This document shows positions 9,267 through 21,079 of a stretch of 64,000 bases of DNA, in pieces (position 1 is the stretch's first letter; each line of letters begins with the position of its first letter). The notes under the pieces are model-generated. The model saw only the letters and a list, made by a program, of their open reading frames with translations. It was not told the DNA's origin and ran no database searches. The stretch is from Euborellia annulipes (lineage: Eukaryota > Arthropoda > Insecta > Dermaptera > Anisolabididae), in the NCBI GenBank assembly GCA_023213315.1, contig JAKCPI010005069.1:1-64000 (forward strand), read 5' to 3'. The position numbers were made by a program, and so were the translations under genes.

Positions 9267-9270
9267 ACTC

Positions 9271-9720
9271 ACCGCCTGGGAGCGAGCCCTAACCAGACAC
9301 GAGAGAACCAGCTCAGACACGACATGCGGAAAATCAAATCAAATCTCTCACACTCGAAATTCCGAGCTGGAAAATCGGCCTGCAGTCACAGAGATCTCCC
9401 CCCCCCCCCCAGAATTCAGAGACGCAGAAGCGAAATAGGCGTTCAGAGTATCGACATCAACACCAAGTGATCTCTTGGTCCTGTTCTTGGTCAGGCCCAG
9501 CCATAGATGAGAAGTCTTCCCGCTGTTATAGGCAAATAAGGATAAAGAAGAATTTGGATTAAATATCCTTAGAAACTGTTAGCTCATCATACAGTATAAA
9601 ATGGGGAAGTTTGTGATAACTTTTTAACTTATTGTAAATAAAAGAAAGAAAGGAATATTAAGAGAGTTAGTAGAGGATGAAAATCGCGCTGACAAGACAA
9701 AATTTAAAGTAATAAAAGTA
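9271..9720 (-). mobile_element. Upstream piece of the decayed non-LTR element
   Basis: On the minus strand the sequence next to the ACTC duplication reads in phase into the reverse-transcriptase motif on the other side of the LTR element, so it is the same broken element split by the Gypsy insertion. Only the first part, roughly 9271-9330, can be aligned to reverse transcriptase by eye. The remainder up to 9720 is assigned by position, because the flanking direct repeat starts there. It contains a poly-C run near 9398-9411. Confidence 0.5.
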
Positions 9721-9831
9721 AGAGATGAACTAAATATAATTTCGAGCTTAATGAAAGTAAAGATAAACCAAAAATAAATAGAAAAATATCGAAACGAATA
9801 GACTGATTTTGTTGCATTTTTGGCATTCTTC
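9721..9831. repeat. Right copy of the flanking direct repeat
   Basis: Partner of 1-87. It shares AAAAATAAATAGAAAAATATCGAAA-type sequence and the closing GGCATTCTT, with inserted bases near 9733 and 9747 and a longer stretch near 9800. Confidence 0.6.
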
Positions 9832-11034
9832 TTTATATTAATTTAAATAAATATGGAGACTAAATGATCTCAAAAGCCCAAAAGAAAAGTTGAGGTAAAT
9901 TAATGACATTTTAATAATGTCATTAATTTTGAAAACTAAAATAAAGTAAATGAACATTTGTTCTGACCCTTGGAAATCTTACGCTCATATTAAAATACTG
10001 ATAACAAAAGGGTTTCCCATCCAAAATTGCTCACCCATTTATTTTCCACTTCCTGTTTCCTTGGTCCTTTTGCTTTCTCGTCCTTTTCGAAAATAAAGAA
10101 GTGTAGATCTACAGGTGTATAAATGAAATGGCTAATTTATGTTTTTTCTACTGTTTTGAATCATCAGTGAAAGTCAAAAATTAAATAGGTAATATATATA
10201 TATATAGGATACGCACTAAAGTTATTAATGGCTTCCATAGATTCTTGCAAGTTTTTTTTTTTCAAGATTGATATTCTTAAAGTTTTTTAGTTCTATTCTT
10301 GGTTCATAGATAGCTCCACTCAGGACATTTGTAAAGATATTGTTTATTTTTTTTTTGGATTGGGGAGGGGGGAAAGGGGAAAAAAGGGTGAAAGATTGTT
10401 TATAAAATTCCTTCAAATTGTGCATGAATTTTTTTTTAAATTCTTCGGAGCGATGCCAAGTGCGGAAAAACCTCAAATGAGTAACTCCGAGAAATCAGCT
10501 TGTTGAAAGTCCCTCGGAAGCTATCTGGATATATATTTAAAAATATATTAATAAATTCAAACTCCCAAATGGCCTGAGTAGCCAAAAGGACAAAAAAGAA
10601 AAAAAAGTCTTTTCTGCATTTTTGATTTATATCATTCGGTAATCAAATGATTTAAATAAAGTCATCGGCTCCTCTCGAACCTCTTGGCTTCTAGATTACT
10701 AATGAATTAATTTTTTAATCATACGTTGTTTTTTATGAAAAATCTTAGCTGCTAGGAAAAAATACTTTTGAACTATCAATATTTTTCGCACGCAAAGTTA
10801 GTTCGGTAAAGTCCCGTTAGATGGCATTAAAATCTATAAACAATTTCAAACAATTGTTGCATCTTGTTCTTAATCTTTGCTTAATCCAAAAATATTTCAT
10901 TTCATCAACTGTCAAATTACTTTAAAATTATTTCAATATATAAATACATATATTATCTATAATATAAATTCATTACTTTATTAAAAAGAAAATTCGTATA
11001 GATATTATTATATTCATTTATGTTTATTTAGAGA
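9832..11034. other. Intergenic region upstream of PRPF18
   Basis: AT-rich non-coding DNA. It holds a short TA run at 10193-10206, long T and A tracts, and a stretch at about 10625-10715 that resembles the SINE family seen near 48 kb (minus-strand GGTTCGAGAGG B-box-like motif followed by CCGATGA and TTTAAATCATTTG). The PRPF18 promoter must lie close to 11034, but no clear TATA box could be assigned. Confidence 0.5.
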
Positions 11035-13872
11035 ATGGATATTTTAAAAGCAGAAATTGCTAAAAAACGAAAGCTTTTGGAAGATGCTAAACTCTTGGTA
11101 AAAATATAAACTTTTTCTTTTTTTTAATTTGACTATATTTCTTTTTCTAAAAATGCTATTTCATTTTAGGATTCAAACAAAAAATATTTCAAACAAGCAG
11201 ATTTAAAAGCTATTCAAGAAAAAGAGTATCTTGATAAATTTGGAACAACTCTAAATAAAACTTATCATGATTCAAATTTATCATTAAATGGTGAGTTACT
11301 TAAATATATTTCATTATAAAACATACAATTTTATATCTTTTCATTCTATCATCAATTTGTTTTATCAATGAATCAATCTAAGACATTATTTAAGTTTTAT
11401 TTAGAAACAAAAGAAGGAAAAGTAAGGGTTAGTGTTCAATGTTCAAAATGAGTTAGATGAAGTGGATTAGATGTTTATTTATTAAGAAAATTAATACAAA
11501 GGTTTCGGCATAAATTCATTTCAACAACAAATGACAATTTAATCTACTTTATTTCTATTATTTTAGGAGCAAATACAAATGAAGCAGGTTCATCCCATTC
11601 AGAATTGCCTAGGAAAGAAGTTATAAGAAGACTTCGAGAACGCGGGGAGCCCATATTATTTTTTGGAGAAACCGAACATGAAGCATTTTTTAGATTAAGG
11701 AAGAACGAAATATCTGAGCCTGAAGCTAATCGGGGACTTAGAAATGATTTCCAAGAAGCACTTGATAAAGTAGATCAAGCTTTCCTCCAGGTAATATTTA
11801 ATTTAGCTGGTAAATTCAAGTGTAGCCTGAGAAACAGTTGATTTTATTTCTCCAAACCATTTGCCTGTTTGTGAAATTGTAAAATAATTTTGATATGCGT
11901 TTTCAGGAAATTTTACATTCCCAGAATCAGGCCTCTTTAGAGAAGAATGACGTTAAAGTGCAAGACGATGGAATTACATATGACGAACTTCAAAAACTGG
12001 CAACAAATTTGGGCAAAAAAGACAAAGATCTTAATACTCGTGTTATTGTTTCCTTTATTCAGGTAAAAATCAATCATTTCTTAATCACTTAACTGCATTT
12101 CTTTATTTATAAATTTTTTTTTTTAGTTTATTTTAAAAATGTGGGGAAATCAATTAAATTCAAGGCCGGCTGCTGAAAAAATGTCCGTAAAAGGAAAATT
12201 AGCGTGCGCAACTTACACACAAACTCAAGTTTATTTGAAACCTTTATTAAGAAAACTTAAAGGAAAAACTCTAGGTGAAGACATTATGGAGAGTTTGACC
12301 GAAATTGTGAGACTTGTACTTGATAGAGATTATATTAAGGTATGTTCTTATCCAACTTGGGATTTGATCAAATTAAATTTATTTTGATAAGTTCTCTCTC
12401 ACTCAAATCTTTTTATAAGGCTTCGATTTGGACTATGATCATTTTCAGTCAGACAATTTAATTTTAATTACATCACTCAAAAAACCAACATATTTAGAGG
12501 ACAAGTAAACTTTTTAAATATTTTTGCATCATCTGCAAGAGTTGGTGATGGAGTCAGAAAAAAAGAAGATTGCAGTCAAATTTAATATTGATTATTGCCA
12601 GCCAGCTCTGGAGATGGCCTAGACCTCGGGCCGAAAAGTTAACCGTGGGGCCGAGAATTTGAATAAAAGAAAATTTGGCTGTGACACGATTACTTAAAAA
12701 CGCTAGCAGCCAGATCGATGAAATTTGGTATATACTCCTTACACTAAAATTATAGATTTATATCAACTTTTGGAGTAAATACGTCACCTGGAAGTAGTAC
12801 TTTACTTAAAAAGTTTTTTCAAAAATTTTGAAATTTTCAATTTTTTTCGTCATATTATGATAAATTTTTAAAAAGTTTTTATTCTTTGAAATTTTTTTGA
12901 AAACTGAATAGTTTTTGAAATAATCATCGAAGAAAAAGACATTTTTCGTTAATTTTGAAAAAAAAAAAATCAAAACAAAATCAGACACACAGACATAATG
13001 CCATAACTGTTTTTTTTGGACTCAGGGAGGTCTAAAACGTGGACAAACATCCAAATCTTGAAGTCAAATTTTTTGACGATTACAATACTTTCTCTTAATA
13101 TACCAGTACTATCGAGAAAGTAAAAAAAGATCACAAAATTGATATTTTCAAAATTCCAGGAAAAATATTCCTATTTCAATTAAAAGAAATAATAAAGAAT
13201 CCAAATGACTGGCGCCCTGCGCTACTCCTGAATTCGGCGAGAATAAATCGGAGACATGTTGCTAATCTTGCCAAGTAGTCCCGTCATAATGAAAGAATGC
13301 GTACTATTGTATTTTTTTTTAGCCTTGGAAATTTTACTGACTTTTCTTTAAAATAATGTTTGCATTTGTTTTTATATTAAGGCCAATTACAAACAGGAGT
13401 TTCCTTTAAAAAAATCAAACTCCCAAAAACTTTATATTCTCGAGTTTATTAAAGGGTGTTACCAAAATAGATGCTTTTTATCATTGGCTGTATCCTCTTT
13501 ATATCATTATTCTAATTTTATAAAAAGATCAGTGAATAAGAAGTGTTGATGAACTACAATTTCTAGATGATTAAGTAACAAGAATTTGAAAATTTAAATT
13601 AATAATAATTTTTATCTTTTTTTTAGGCTAGCGATTCCTATTTAGAACTGGCGATCGGGAATGCTCCTTGGCCCATTGGCGTCACTATGGTGGGCATTCA
13701 TGCCCGTACTGGGCGTGAAAAAATCTTTTCTCGAAACGTTGCCCATGTAATGAATGATGAAACTCAACGAAAATATCTTCAAGGACTTAAAAGGATTATG
13801 ACCCAATGTCAACTTTATTTTCCCACTGACCCAAGTAAATGTGTTGAATTTAGTAGAGAGCCAATCAATTAA
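11035..13872 (+). CDS. PRPF18: Pre-mRNA-splicing factor 18
   Basis: Six coding exons joined in phase: 11035-11097, 11170-11290, 11567-11790, 11907-12062, 12127-12339 and 13627-13872, giving 340 residues, close to the usual animal length (about 342). Prp18 acts in the spliceosome at the second transesterification step. Signs: the N-terminal [15 protein letters not shown], the PRP4-like motif [16 protein letters not shown] with [15 protein letters not shown], and the conserved Prp18 domain ending in [19 protein letters not shown] and [13 protein letters not shown]. All introns are GT-AG; the first four are 64-276 nt, the fifth 1287 nt because a repeat sits in it. A poly(A) signal AATAAA is at 13918-13923. 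CXXC1 converges from the other strand. No damage is seen. Confidence 0.95.
12700..13125 (-). repeat. Diverged copy of the dispersed hairpin family in PRPF18 intron 5
   Basis: The intron holds a worn version of the family described at 41630-43045: a CAGACACACAGACATAA run, then GGACTCAGGGAGGTCTAAAACGT and an AATACTTTCTCTTAATATACC end, matching the CAGACAGACC / GGACCTCAAACGT / AATACTTTCTCT order of better copies, with an AGTACTTTACT motif upstream. It is much older than the others. Confidence 0.6.
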
Positions 13873-15201
13873 AAGGTTTTATTTATTTACTATTGTATAT
13901 AGACTGTTATATAAATGAATAAAGGGGTCTTGTGCGAATACTCCCCACCTATATTTTCTATAAAAGTTTTTTTCTGGTTTGTGATAGGCTGTTGTGGCCT
14001 TCACGCCAACAATTGTTTAAACAGTTTTTGACATAATTTTTGAAACAGTTATACAAAGCTTACAATATTTATTTAAATAAAAAAGTTATTTAAAAATTTT
14101 TCGGAGGGGCCAGGCCCCGGGGATATAGACCCCAATTTCACTTTCCGGCTCTTCCTTCCATAGAGCCAATGTTAAATCCCTATAGGGATGTTAATTTCGA
14201 TTCACAAGGGGGGGGGGGGTCCCTTTTCCAACTTTTAAAAATTTCTTTCCAATTCTTATGAAATGTATTTATTTAGGATTCTCTATTGTGTTTAAAATAT
14301 CCAAATAAGAGATTAAAATTTTGAAAAATAACCATAGTTTGTTTCAAGCAGTCAACATTGAAAACGCAAGTTTGAAACTAAGGTGCTAAGGGGAAACTTA
14401 ATATATCTCGACACAAAAAATCTGGTGTGATAGGCACGGTGCACAACTTTCTCTTACCGAAGTTGTGTGCTGTGTGCCAGTCACACCAGATTTTTAATTT
14501 GGCTTTTTGATCCATTCATTTTTTCGTTTATAAATTTGTTGCAACTTTCTTTATAAAAATTAAGTTGCACTTTCAGCATTGCTATTAATTAAATAGGGCA
14601 AAATCAAAATAACAAAGGCAATTCAATATTTCAGACCTTTATTTAAATTATTTAATTAGAAGCTTTGGACAGACATGAACATGAATATTGATTTGGCGAA
14701 TCGAACAGCTCGTGAAAATTATTTTTAAAAAAATCTATGAAAAATGCATACCGCACTGGCAAATATTTTCAAATAAACGACAACTAGACCGAACATGAAG
14801 AGATTTGTACGCAAACCCGTCTGCATGGGCGATCATTGATCTGTTCGTCTTACGGCTGAATGTTCGTGTTTGGGCAAAGCTAAATAATAATTGTAAGATT
14901 TAATTACATTTACATTTTAAAATAGTTATTAATTAAAGTATAGATAACCAAATATCTTAATTCCTGAATCCCACTATTATTTTTTTTGCAAAGTTGACAG
15001 CTAGCTCCGATTTGATTGTCTATTTTATTTACATCTCTTTTGTCACTTTCCTCTCGTTTGGTCCTCATTTCCTCAATTTTACAAAAAAAAAAAGAAACCT
15101 TTTATATTGTCAATTCAATCAAAGAAATTGTATGTCTCATTCTAATATATGTGTAAATAATTATCTTAAGTGATTTATAAGAAAAATAAAATTTTGTAAA
15201 A
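13873..15201. other. Convergent intergenic region between PRPF18 and CXXC1
   Basis: Holds both 3' ends. The part 14145-14500 is a repeat copy nearly the same as 58895-59255 (annotated separately). The rest is AT-rich with a poly-G run at 14211-14219. A TTTATT at 15024-15029 could be the minus-strand poly(A) signal of CXXC1. No gene is seen. Confidence 0.5.
14145..14500. repeat. Dispersed repeat copy ending in the CTGGTGTGA hairpin
   Basis: Matches 58895-59255 over about 350 bp, including AACCATAGTTTGTTTCAAGCA and a G-rich run, and ends in the hairpin at about 14417-14495 (TCTGGTGTGA ... TCACACCAGA) with CTTTCTCTTACC in its loop side. Confidence 0.75.
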
Positions 15202-18200
15202 TCACTTTTTGGTATTTTCATAACCCTGTCGAAATCGTTCCTCGATAGCTTCGAGGCGTTGCTTTTCTTGGGCAGACGTCATCCGAGCCATCGCCTCGTG
15301 ATTATAAGTCGAATGCAGCATCAATCCTAGGACGCCCGCTCTGCTGGCCAGTGCTTGTCGCGTTTGTCGTTCTTTTTCCATTAATTCGTCCAATTTCAGC
15401 CATTGTCTCACTCTCTCCATATCGATCTCAGCTCGTCGTAGTTTTTCCCAACAATAATGTTTCATGCAAGTTTTTTTGGAGCGCGACAAAATTCTCCCGT
15501 CAGGTCAAAAAGGTTGATGACAAGTGGACATCCACACACCTAAAAATATTCAATTGCTTTTTAATCTGGAGTAAATTTTAATAAAAAGTTAAGACCAGTG
15601 ATCTCATTTTGCGTTCATAAAATTGTAGAATTCAGAATCATTGAACTTGACAAATACAATATGAACAAATAGTAATTTGTTCTATAAAATAAAAGATTTA
15701 TTACACAGGGCAACACTGATTCTGCGCGATGGGATTTATTAAACAATTTTAGCAAATTTTGGTCTGCTGAATACAAAATTAATAATATTTTTGTTGAATT
15801 GACTCTACTTTTTGAGATAAAGGCAATCGAATATATACTGGAAATTAAATTGTATAGGGGAATATTTTTTAAAAGGTTTATTTTAAAATTATCAAATGTT
15901 TTCAAACAAAAAAGTGCTAGAAATGATATAAGGGATTTCCTTTGGTGTCTTTGGTTCGGTATACGCCGAGTACTTCATCATCATAGCTATCTAAATTCAC
16001 TTCATAAGCTTATGCCGCAGAAAAATTTTTTTTTTGTTCCCCTGTGTTATCTATAAATGAAATGAATTTACCTTTGTGTCAGAGACTTTAGGGTCCTTTG
16101 AATGCTCCGGACATAAAACCCTTAATCTTTTGCAATAAGTTCGATTGGCAGGATTATAATAATCACAAAACATATTATTTCCTTCAATTCGGGTTTTATA
16201 AATTGATCCAAATGAAGATTGACTTTCATACTAAAACAAAAATGTTTAATTATATAAATGAATTGTAGTGGTAACATTTTTTTTATATGATACGTTTAGA
16301 TACAACTTTATTTTTGATGGAAAAGTACGGCGGGGATAAAATCAAAATAGTTTTATTTACAGAAGTAAAATACAATACATGTTATTTAATTAATTAATTT
16401 CTGTGCTTCAATTTTTCTATACTACTATACCATTTGCAATAATGTTCCGTCAACAGCCGCTTTTTTAAAGAGAGAAAAACGAAAAAGATTGGAATATATC
16501 GCCTGTTGAGAATGTTGTGCGAAATTGAACAATTGGAGAAAAGGCGTTTGAAAGTTTTATAAACATATACATTTAAATAGCCGGGAATAGGCCAGAATCA
16601 ATAGCAAAGAATGGAAATATATTTCCGCCACTTTACCTCTAAAAAGAGACGTTTTAGCAACGTTTGCTAGGCTTAACTCAAAAATTGAATTTTCCGACTT
16701 TCGACACTCAGCATTCTCAGCAGGCGATATGTAGGTCCTACTTGAAATTGAAATTTAAACAAACAGCCCAGACTGTTTCTTTTTTCCTTAATTTGAAAAA
16801 TAACTCGTTAGAGGCCACTTTCGTATAAATGAGGATTGTCGAGATACCGCTATTACGAAAGGTTATCAAACAGATATAGATTTCTTAAACTTCATGGTGA
16901 TCAGAAGTGGTCCAGGAATTTTTTTTGGGGCTATAATTTTTGTAAATAAATTAAATTCAGTTCTTTGAATGTAATTTTGAGTAAAAATTCAAACTATCTA
17001 GTGTAAGTTAAGGCGTCTGATGTGTAGCTGATTATGCTAAACAATGACATGCATTGTACTTTTGTATAATAAAACCATTTTGTTTTTCAAACTTGATTTT
17101 ATTTTATTCTATCTCGGTGGTTGAAAAATTAACCCTCATATTAATAGATTTTTATTTATGAAACAGAAATAACAGGAATGAGAAAAGTTCTCTTTCCTAT
17201 TGAACAAATAACCTAAACTTTGCTCCAATATGAATATGCCTCTTACTTTGTTGAAACATTTCTCCATATGCCTGATTGCAGATCTGGAATGAATTTCATG
17301 TCCACAAGTGATACAATACATGGATATTTCTCCTTCCTCTTCAGCCATTTCTTCTGCTTTTGTATTAATCGTAGCATTTTTGGCTCGTTCTATAACGAGA
17401 TCCAATTCCTTATGTCGTTTATCCAACTCTTGAAGAATAATCCTTACTTCGGTTTGATTTTTTCGGATTGTTTCCAGTGTCTTTTTATTTGTTTCTTCAG
17501 CAATGCATGGCGAGAGAGACCATTCTTGAATTCTTTGTGGAAGTACCTTTAAAAATAAAGGAATTCAATAGTTTATAAATTAGCTGCGTTTAGGCCCGAG
17601 ACTCGTGACGCAGCGCAGTACAGCACAGGAATTGTGCCTCACATTTTGAAAGGAATTTAGACAGAGCAGAGCAGCACAATTCTGGTGTGCAAATGACACA
17701 AACTGTGCTGCACGAGTCTCTTAGGCTTTTTTTCTCGTTTTCTCCAATGTGCGTGCGATTTTTTTCGTGCTGTGCTGCGCTTCGCCAACAATTCAATGAA
17801 CGCCTTAACTAAGAGAGAAAGAAATGTTTAATTTTTTTATAATATTACTTGGAAAATTCGGTTAGTAGCTAATTTCAATCCACATTCTTCGGAACAATAT
17901 TTGCTATTATCTCTTGCTTGCTCTGTGCATTGAGGTGCGTAGCACTGTCTTGGCTCTGAGCCCCATTGACGGACACACTGATCAGGCATCCCTTCGCCAT
18001 CTGAACTTGAATCCCTACGACGTCGACGAGATTGACCCGAGGAACGAGCATCGCGTTTCTAAAAGAATAATAAAAAAAATAGAATTGAATTACAGGGTAA
18101 GGCATAAATATTTAGTCGATTGAAGGAGAACAAAATGTTCATGTTATTGTTTACATAATAAAAGTTACATGATTGAGAAGTCCATCAAAAAGCTTTTTAT

Positions 18201-20302
18201 GTGAGTGCTATTGTTTAAAAATAACTTCACTGAACTGGGCTCCATTCTTCTGCACTTCGCGTGAAAGAATCAAAAGTATTCGTCAGCATTTCGGTTAATC
18301 TTTACTATAGGACTCCAAGCCACCCAGGCGGAGCTGGCTACGCTTCACTAGTTCACTCTTTTGACATTAGCCGAGAATTCCCTAGTTGTTTTATATTTTT
18401 TTTTAATCTAAGGAAACGGAACTGCGACCAAAGGACCGAAACAATTAGGTCGGGACCCCTGCAAGTTGTTAAAAAAAAGATTATCGCCACCGCCCCCTGG
18501 GTGGCTTGGAATCCTATAGTAAAGATTAGCCAGCATTTCTAATGGAATTGATTCCTTTAAATCCTCTATGCTGTGAGGTTTTGTCTCGTACACTTTATGT
18601 TTTAAATGTCCCCATAACAAACACAAAGTCAAGTCGCATCCGAGCGGGTCAGCGTTTCGTTGTCGAAGCATCGGTATAACGGACTTTTCTTATGGGGGCA
18701 TTTAAAACAAAGTGTACGAGACAAAACCTCGCAGCATCGAAGATTTAAAGAAATCAATCACGATTTCATTAGAAATGCTAACGAATGCTTTTGATTCTTT
18801 CAAGCGACGTGCTGAGATTTGCATTCAGAAGAATGGAGCCCATCTCGCAAGTCAGTGATGTTATTTTTAAACAATAGCACTCACATAAAAAGCCTTTTGA
18901 TGAAGTTACCAATCATGTAACTTTTATTATGTAAACAATAACATGAATTACTTTTTTGACCTTCTTGAATCGTCTAAATATTCATGCCTCACCCTGTATT
19001 TTAAAATTATAATCAAATATTTACATTCACGCGAGGTTTAATTTTTTTATTTTTTGACGAGGAAGAATTTGTAGATTGCCGAACAGAGTCATAAACATAA
19101 TCTTCATCCCGTTGATAATTATTCGGTTCATCTGTAATAAAACAACACAAATCCATCAGGCATTGTATATTACTTATTTGTTTTAAAAAAGACCCCTATG
19201 AAATGCAAAAGTTTGAACAAAAGGAAATGCATTTCACTCAAAAGGTGAATGTGAGTTTTTAAGCTAGACTAGATTTGTGTATACTGTACTGTATAATCCC
19301 AAATAAAGGAATGAAATTAAAATAGAAAGAAAATAATAATTACAATTTTCAATTTTATCTTTTCTTTTTTTAATTTTTTTCTCTCCAGATGTTCTATCAG
19401 TTTCACGTTTTTTTGCTTTGAATCTGGTTTGAAGAGTTGGATCTTCCTCTCGGCATCTCTAAAATTATTTAAAAAAAAGAAAATTAATAGTTTAATATAA
19501 AGTTAAAGAAATATTTAAATGGATTTCTTGTAGTATTTTTTAAGTGAAACAAATTTACTTACTATACAAAAAAATTGTTTAATGTATTTTGATTCCTTTT
19601 CTGATATATTGATACAATCGCCGTGGTACCATTCTTCACAATTATCACATCCTCTACAATCAAATTCATACAAAAAGAGAAGTTAGTATTAAATGAATAA
19701 AATCTATCTATTTACAACATTCTCTTGATTTTCTTATAAAGAATCTTCAATATGGAATGCTTTTTAATTTAATGTGTAATTATTTATATTTAGGTGAAAC
19801 GAACAACCAGGGAGGTAAAAGTACCGATTGGAAGGGAGAGTGGCTGTGTTTTCTAATTGGTTTCGGTTTCCTTCAGTGCTTTTTTATTTTTGCAAAGAAC
19901 AGCTTCGAATTAAATGGTTTAACAGCAAAGAAAACCGCACTGAAGCCGAGATTTGTTATAATTTTTTTTCCTAAGGAGAACCTTATTGCAAGGGTGTGTG
20001 CCCTTGCAAGTTGGTTTAAATCATGTACGAAGGCTCAAGCCTAAATCTCTCCCTGGTTGGAACGTTCAGCTTAGATTTATTATATTAATGCTAACATCAT
20101 AAATCTGGAACTATCCGATGAACGACAAATGCAATATGCCTGCCCATCTTGTTTTAATAACGTAGCAATTTTAGATTTTCTCTCAGGGAGCATAAATTGC
20201 TTAGCAATTTCCTCTTTCTAAAATAAGAAAAAAAAAATTATATTGAAAATTTAAAATTGATATGATTTCTAAAAAGAACTTTACCGATAATCGTTCCGAC
20301 AT
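15202..20302 (-). CDS. CXXC1: CXXC-type zinc finger protein 1 (CFP1), apparently lacking the CXXC finger, with one frameshift
   Basis: Nine coding exons on the minus strand: 20302-20285, 20217-20096, 19653-19563, 19458-19344, 19131-19031, 18058-17849, 17546-17247, 16230-16072 and 15539-15202; about 484 residues if one base is allowed for. CFP1/Spp1 is the SET1/COMPASS subunit that guides H3K4 trimethylation at promoters. A PHD finger spans residues about 33-80 (AYCICRSSD, GCDNCEEWYHGDC). Basic linkers follow, then CYAPQCTEQARDNSKYCSEE, a coiled coil, YCITCGHEIHSRSAIRHMEK, and the C-terminal Set1-binding block with VCGCPLV and KHYCWEKLRRAE. No CXXC finger is found between exons 3 and 6, where vertebrate and fly proteins have it. 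In the last exon an A7 run (15471-15477) shifts the frame by -1 and would stop the protein 3 codons later. Confidence 0.88.
17582..17800. repeat. Imperfect inverted repeat in CXXC1 intron 6
   Basis: Short arms such as CGAGACTCGTG (about 17597) and CACGAGTCTCTTAGGC (about 17712), and GCAGTACAGCAC and GTGCTGTGCTGCGC, can pair. It is probably a small palindromic element; ends and duplications were not resolved. Confidence 0.35.
18093..18996 (-). mobile_element. Defective mariner-type element in CXXC1 intron 5, with nested hairpins
   Basis: The 904-bp element is flanked by TA (18091-18092 and 18997-18998) and has long terminal inverted repeats starting CAGGGTAAGGCAT / ATGCCTCACCCTG. The outer arms run about 200 bp (18093-18295 and about 18765-18996). 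Two more inverted repeats sit inside: about 18290-18340 with 18490-18545, and about 18545-18620 with 18685-18775. A minus-strand frame at 18408-18671 contains GCDLTLCLLWGHLKHKVYE and PHSIEDLKE, typical of the C-terminal end of a Tc1/mariner transposase. The catalytic core is missing, so it cannot move by itself. Confidence 0.75.
19770..20090. repeat. Palindromic element in CXXC1 intron 2
   Basis: Outer arms AACCAGGGAG (about 19807) and CTCCCTGGTT (about 20050) and inner arms TTCGGTTTCCTTCAGTGC (about 19863) and GCACTGAAGCCGAG (about 19938) form nested pairs. It looks like a small non-autonomous DNA element; no target duplication was settled. Confidence 0.4.
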
Positions 20303-21079
20303 TTTTTATATTATATATTCAATTTTTCTGGACAAGTTTTCATTAATTAAAATTTGGCAGATTAGATGAAAAATTTGACTCTAATCAGATCCTAATTATA
20401 ATTAAAATTCACTTTTCTTTTTGTCTGAAAAATGGTAATTGACAAATATGACATTTGTTTACAACTTTGCTCTAGCGGAGAATTCGGAAAATAAAAATCA
20501 CAGAGCCAAATGCAAAAGGGTCTTTTCCATTCTGCAATTTTTTATATAATAAATAGATAGGAAAAGGGTAAACAGAAAGTATTATGATCGTGAAAAATTT
20601 AATCACCCAAATATTATATTAATCTCATTATTTTCATCAACTTTTGTTGGAAAAAATTTTTATTTTTAGACGCAAAAGAGTCATATTTAAATTTACCGGC
20701 CAGTAACTTGAATTTTTTTCAAAATGATATTATTTTTTATTATTATATTTATTTTTTATTAAAATTGAATTTAAAAAAAATAAAATTACTAATATAGTTA
20801 TAAAAAATTTAATTAATACTATTATTTACAAGTAAAATAAGAAACTTTTGACTTGCGTAGTAACTGTGCGTCAATCATGGTTGCAATTTCGTCTCTTTTT
20901 TTATCGCCTAGCAAAAATATAATTGTTCGTATTTAATTTTACTTGTTTTAACGAAATAAACAAAGAAATTAACCAGTTCACTTATTTTATTTTATATCAA
21001 TTATACAAGTTTGACTCTATGCAATTCATTAATTATATCATTATTTAAAAATAAATAATTATTGTATTTGTTATTCGAA
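20303..21079. promoter_or_regulatory. Divergent promoter region between CXXC1 and MYSM1
   Basis: The two start codons (20300-20302 minus, 21080 plus) are 777 bp apart with no repeat recognised between them, so the core promoters of both genes must lie here unless there are distant 5' exons. The sequence is AT-rich, with a slightly GC-richer patch near 20465-20525 and another near 20860-20910. No TATA box was convincing. Confidence 0.5.

Noticed and set aside
15950..16010. Possible extra CXXC1 exon (reads DSYDDEVLG-like on the minus strand)
   Set aside because: It breaks phase with both neighbours, while the direct join of exon 8 to the exon at 15539 gives DTK-VCGCPLV, which matches the family.
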